64,000 nucleotides of DNA from Temnopleurus reevesii (Eukaryota; Echinodermata; Echinoidea; Temnopleuroida; Temnopleuridae), in contig BQKZ01001691.1 in the NCBI GenBank assembly GCA_036244855.1, positions 20,036-84,035 on the forward strand, given 5' to 3'. The translations under genes and the position numbers were made by a program. Each line of letters starts with the position of its first letter. Position 1 is the stretch's first letter. This document shows positions 60,946-64,000 of this stretch, piece after piece. The notes below the pieces were generated by a model. It saw only the letters and a list, made by a program, of their open reading frames with translations, ran no database searches and was not told the origin of the DNA.

Positions 60946-63900
60946 ACAAATAGATGAATATTCCACATTGTTAACAAGGTAGTTCGTATATATGCCAAGC
61001 GTTTTACGCTCTGAACTATAAACGTACATTTAAATAATATTATAATAAAGAGAACACAACTTTTTATAATATTATTCAAATGAACCTTTATATGTTCCGA
61101 AGTGACAGCACTTCATCTTCAGCTTAAATAAATCTCACAACTCACAACGAAATGTCACTTCTCTCTGGCTAAAAAATACGCCGCACTCTCTATTTACTGA
61201 GATTTTGTCAAACTAACAAAATACGGAAAACGATGCGTAGTGTTGTAAATTAAAATTTGACGAATATATCAAATGCTAGTCGACCTCATCTCTATGACCT
61301 CATGCGAAAACGCATTTGTGCAATTCAATCTTGGCCAGTATGGTTCCAGCAAGAAACTTAAACATAAGACATTCTTCAACAGGAATAATAATCTTCTCTA
61401 AAATTAAAAGAATCTATAATGGCAATTCAATTCATGCATGTCCCTGAAAAACTCAAACCGTTCTTCAAATGTTTCAGAATCCAATTGAGCGAATAAACTG
61501 CAAGTAGGAATAAGAAAACGTACTGTAGCAATATTCCACTAAAAGCAGTATAGGCAACACTAATTGGTTAGCATAGACCATGTAGGCAATAAAAGAAGTG
61601 GTTTCTTATTTTTTCGGTATTATTGATTGCATTTAAAATTGCCCAATCAATCTATGGAATTCCCCCAATCGGTATTCTTCACATATTTTTCATTTGGAAT
61701 CGTTAAAGATGCATGTACTCGTTTTTTTAATTATTTTTTTTTTATTAAACATGAAGAAAAATCAAAACATTAGAAAAGAAGATTTAAAGCAAGAAATTTG
61801 TACAAGCCATAAGACTTGTCATCCATTAAGAAGCTATTTTTGTTTGTTTGTTTTGTGTCTCATTGAGATTAAATCTTAATCACAATATAATAATCTTCAA
61901 AACCTACATTATTTTTGCTGTCTTTATTTTGTTTTGTTCTCAAATCTCATTGGTGTACGCGAAACCATCATATGGTGAATAACTCTTCTAAAATAAAATG
62001 ATGTATAAAGTTCTCAGCAAATCGTCTTCATTTGCTAAGGTTGGTGTATGTGACCGACCTATAACAAACCTGATACGCCTATACACACTGAAGGTAGGGT
62101 ATCTTTCCTACTTTGTATTTGTTGAGAGATCTCAAGAGGGCTCTAGGCTAAAGAACTCACTTGACACGTTTGTGATATGTCTATCCCGCCTCAGCTAAAT
62201 TTAGGAAATAAACAACATGATTTATTCAGGTTTGATTAAAGGAAGACGATGGTTATGATTTCTTAACGGTCACTGGGTCGGTAACTAGTCTCCTTTCTGC
62301 AAACCATCATCAAAAATTAATATCATATAGCCTTTTACCATTTTATGGTTGGTTGAACTTGCAACCTATTGGAATCCCATTGTGACCTGATAGTTATTGC
62401 GATAGCTTCATACAAATACATATTTCGAACCTTTATATAGAGTAGCTATTTCAATATCTTGAAAATTAACGAACCAAACGGTAATCTGACTTTATAGTGA
62501 ATTTATTCCATCATATCTAGATGACTTATTACTCATGGGAAGATATTTAATCAAACATGAGGGTGAAACGGGCAAGGTATCGCTCAAATGACATTTGTTT
62601 AATATTTCAAAGAAACAATCCAGTCGGTTACTTTATAATCAATACGGGCTTTAATTTCATTCACAATATATTTCCATCAGCAAAATGGGATTAAAGCGTA
62701 GAAATGACGTCAGAGAAAGACTTTAAAACATGAAATCGATATCTTTAATCAAATCTACCTCTCTTATTTGCCGTCGTGAAGAGAGGTTGAAGGAAATAGT
62801 ACATTGTATTGGGTATAATGTACTCTCTGGTCTTGTAATTAGCTAATCGATGGGTTGAGAGAATAGGTCGGGATGCATTAAAGCACTTTCAGGATACCAA
62901 TGAAACCTTCGAAATTGAGAATGGATCAATTGTAACGATTAGACAGAAAGGAAGGCTGTGCTCTTGTAGCATTTCCTCGAAAACCTGTCTAATCACATTT
63001 TAGTGCTGAAAGGGTACCACACTTTAAGTTGGATCTGATAGTGAGCACAACATCAGGAACGGAGCGGATCAGGTGGGAAAGAGCATATGTCTCACCCTTC
63101 CCAAAATAAGAATAAATTGTATAGGAGGTAGCGATGAGGTGCAAATTTTACAATCTGATCCCGGTCACCCCTTCTCCCTTCCCACCCTCTCTCCTCAGTG
63201 AAAAATCCTCAGTGAAAATGAGACACTAAAAATGATTTTCAGAATAATAAACCGTTGCACATGCGTTTATATTATTACTAATTATGTGTTGGATTTTTTG
63301 TTTATTGTTCATTTTGGAGAAAATTTTTTGATCATTTGATATCTGACTGCCCGTGGATGCGATTTAAATGTTATTATGTTTCATATTCCAATAATGGTAT
63401 GTAACCTGCCCCCTCGAGAATGTAGAAAACAACACATGTGCATAAAGGCCGACTCGATCACACCTTTGCGTTTTTAGCTTGCACCGGCCAAGCATTTTTG
63501 AAAATTAAAAACACCCCCTTGACGCAGAAAGACGCAGGTCATACCAGGGAGTTGTCATGTTATATCTCCATGGTCATACTGTTGGCTGCTCAATGTACGC
63601 TTCTTGAGCGCAAGCCAAACATCAGTCCATTATCTGATCAGCGTATGCTGGGCGCTCAGAGAGCGCTTTAAATTGTCAGAAACGCTGGGCCGAAGCAAGC
63701 TAAAACACAAAGATGTGAGTCAGCCTTTATAATCTCTTCTCTGGCCAATTACCAATCGAGCAAAATAATTTACTGATACATCGAGAGACACTTATATCAA
63801 TTTAATTTCATTATTGTAAATGACCCCTTTCAAAAGTTTGCATCCGGTAGGAAAGGGAAGAGCTCATCTAATAACCGAAACAGCGCCACTTACGTAGCCA

Positions 63901-64000
63901 ATACGCGCGTAATTATGTCAACGATTTACCAGATTCAACCGCCAGCCAGCAAATATGAGTCCGCGGCGACCTATTCCACACTGACTACTTGATAATGAGG

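Larger units (their letters stand above)
52801..64000. other. 11.2-kb stretch without a supported gene
   Basis: The content is AT-rich unique sequence plus the repeats listed separately. Open frames at 58369-58656 (minus, 95 codons, one hydrophobic segment), 55745-55972, 59841-60092 (minus) and 63438-63671 were read and not recognised. None has clear splice sites and coding character together. The GC content rises slightly near 63.4-64.0 kb, where the next gene might begin. Confidence 0.45.

Noticed and set aside
1..64000. CRISPR array, operon or prophage structure
   Set aside because: The repeats lack the regular repeat-spacer layout, and the genes are spliced with GT-AG introns. The window is eukaryotic.

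Overview
The window is animal nuclear DNA: AT-rich, with GT-AG introns, protein-coding exons far apart, and many inverted-repeat (foldback) elements, microsatellites and decayed non-LTR retrotransposons. The repeat style (TTGAA-type LINE tails, foldbacks ending in CCCCGGTCACAT, AATAATA...TATAGCGC repeats) and the gene content suggest a marine invertebrate deuterostome, most likely an echinoderm such as a sea urchin. That assignment is an inference. Nothing looks bacterial or viral. There is a 170-base assembly gap at 29477-29646 and a few single Ns.

Region 1 (about 1.8-17.6 kb, + strand) holds one complete multi-exon gene. I assembled nine coding exons (1848-1952, 2512-3091, 3549-3713, 6570-6745, 7250-7396, 8034-8251, 14153-14338, 15592-15687, 16758-16950). 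All their junctions are GT-AG and in phase, and they give a 621-residue protein. Its N-terminal half is a stack of leucine-rich repeats and its C-terminal half is an ADP-ribosylglycohydrolase (ARH/DraG) domain. The fold landmarks are present, but the acidic metal-binding motifs are degraded, so it looks like a pseudo-hydrolase fused to a protein-binding module. Its introns carry foldback elements and a tandem duplication.

Region 2 (about 17.6-33.1 kb) has no gene I can support. It contains TTAA-flanked foldback elements, a pogo-like MITE, a degenerate telomere-like tract, simple repeats, palindromes and the assembly gap.

Region 3 (about 33.1-52.8 kb, + strand) is the most interesting. A first exon (33391-33591) encodes a signal peptide, a propeptide and a Lys-Arg cleavage site. 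About 18.9 kb downstream, a second coding exon (52500-52736) encodes a ten-cysteine domain with the prokineticin/astakine pattern, ending in a stop and a poly(A) signal. Both exons are phase 0 at the junction. Joined, they predict a 145-residue precursor and an 83-residue mature peptide. Its Cys-7/Glu-8/Asp-10/Cys-13 spacing matches vertebrate prokineticins, but FPKFLT replaces the N-terminal AVITGA. The long intron holds a decayed LINE, several foldbacks, a cluster of RFX-type X-box palindromes, and two weak orphan coding fragments.

Region 4 (52.8-64 kb) has no gene I can support. It holds GAT-type microsatellites, a palindrome, a LINE-like tail and a tRNA-like B-box repeat.
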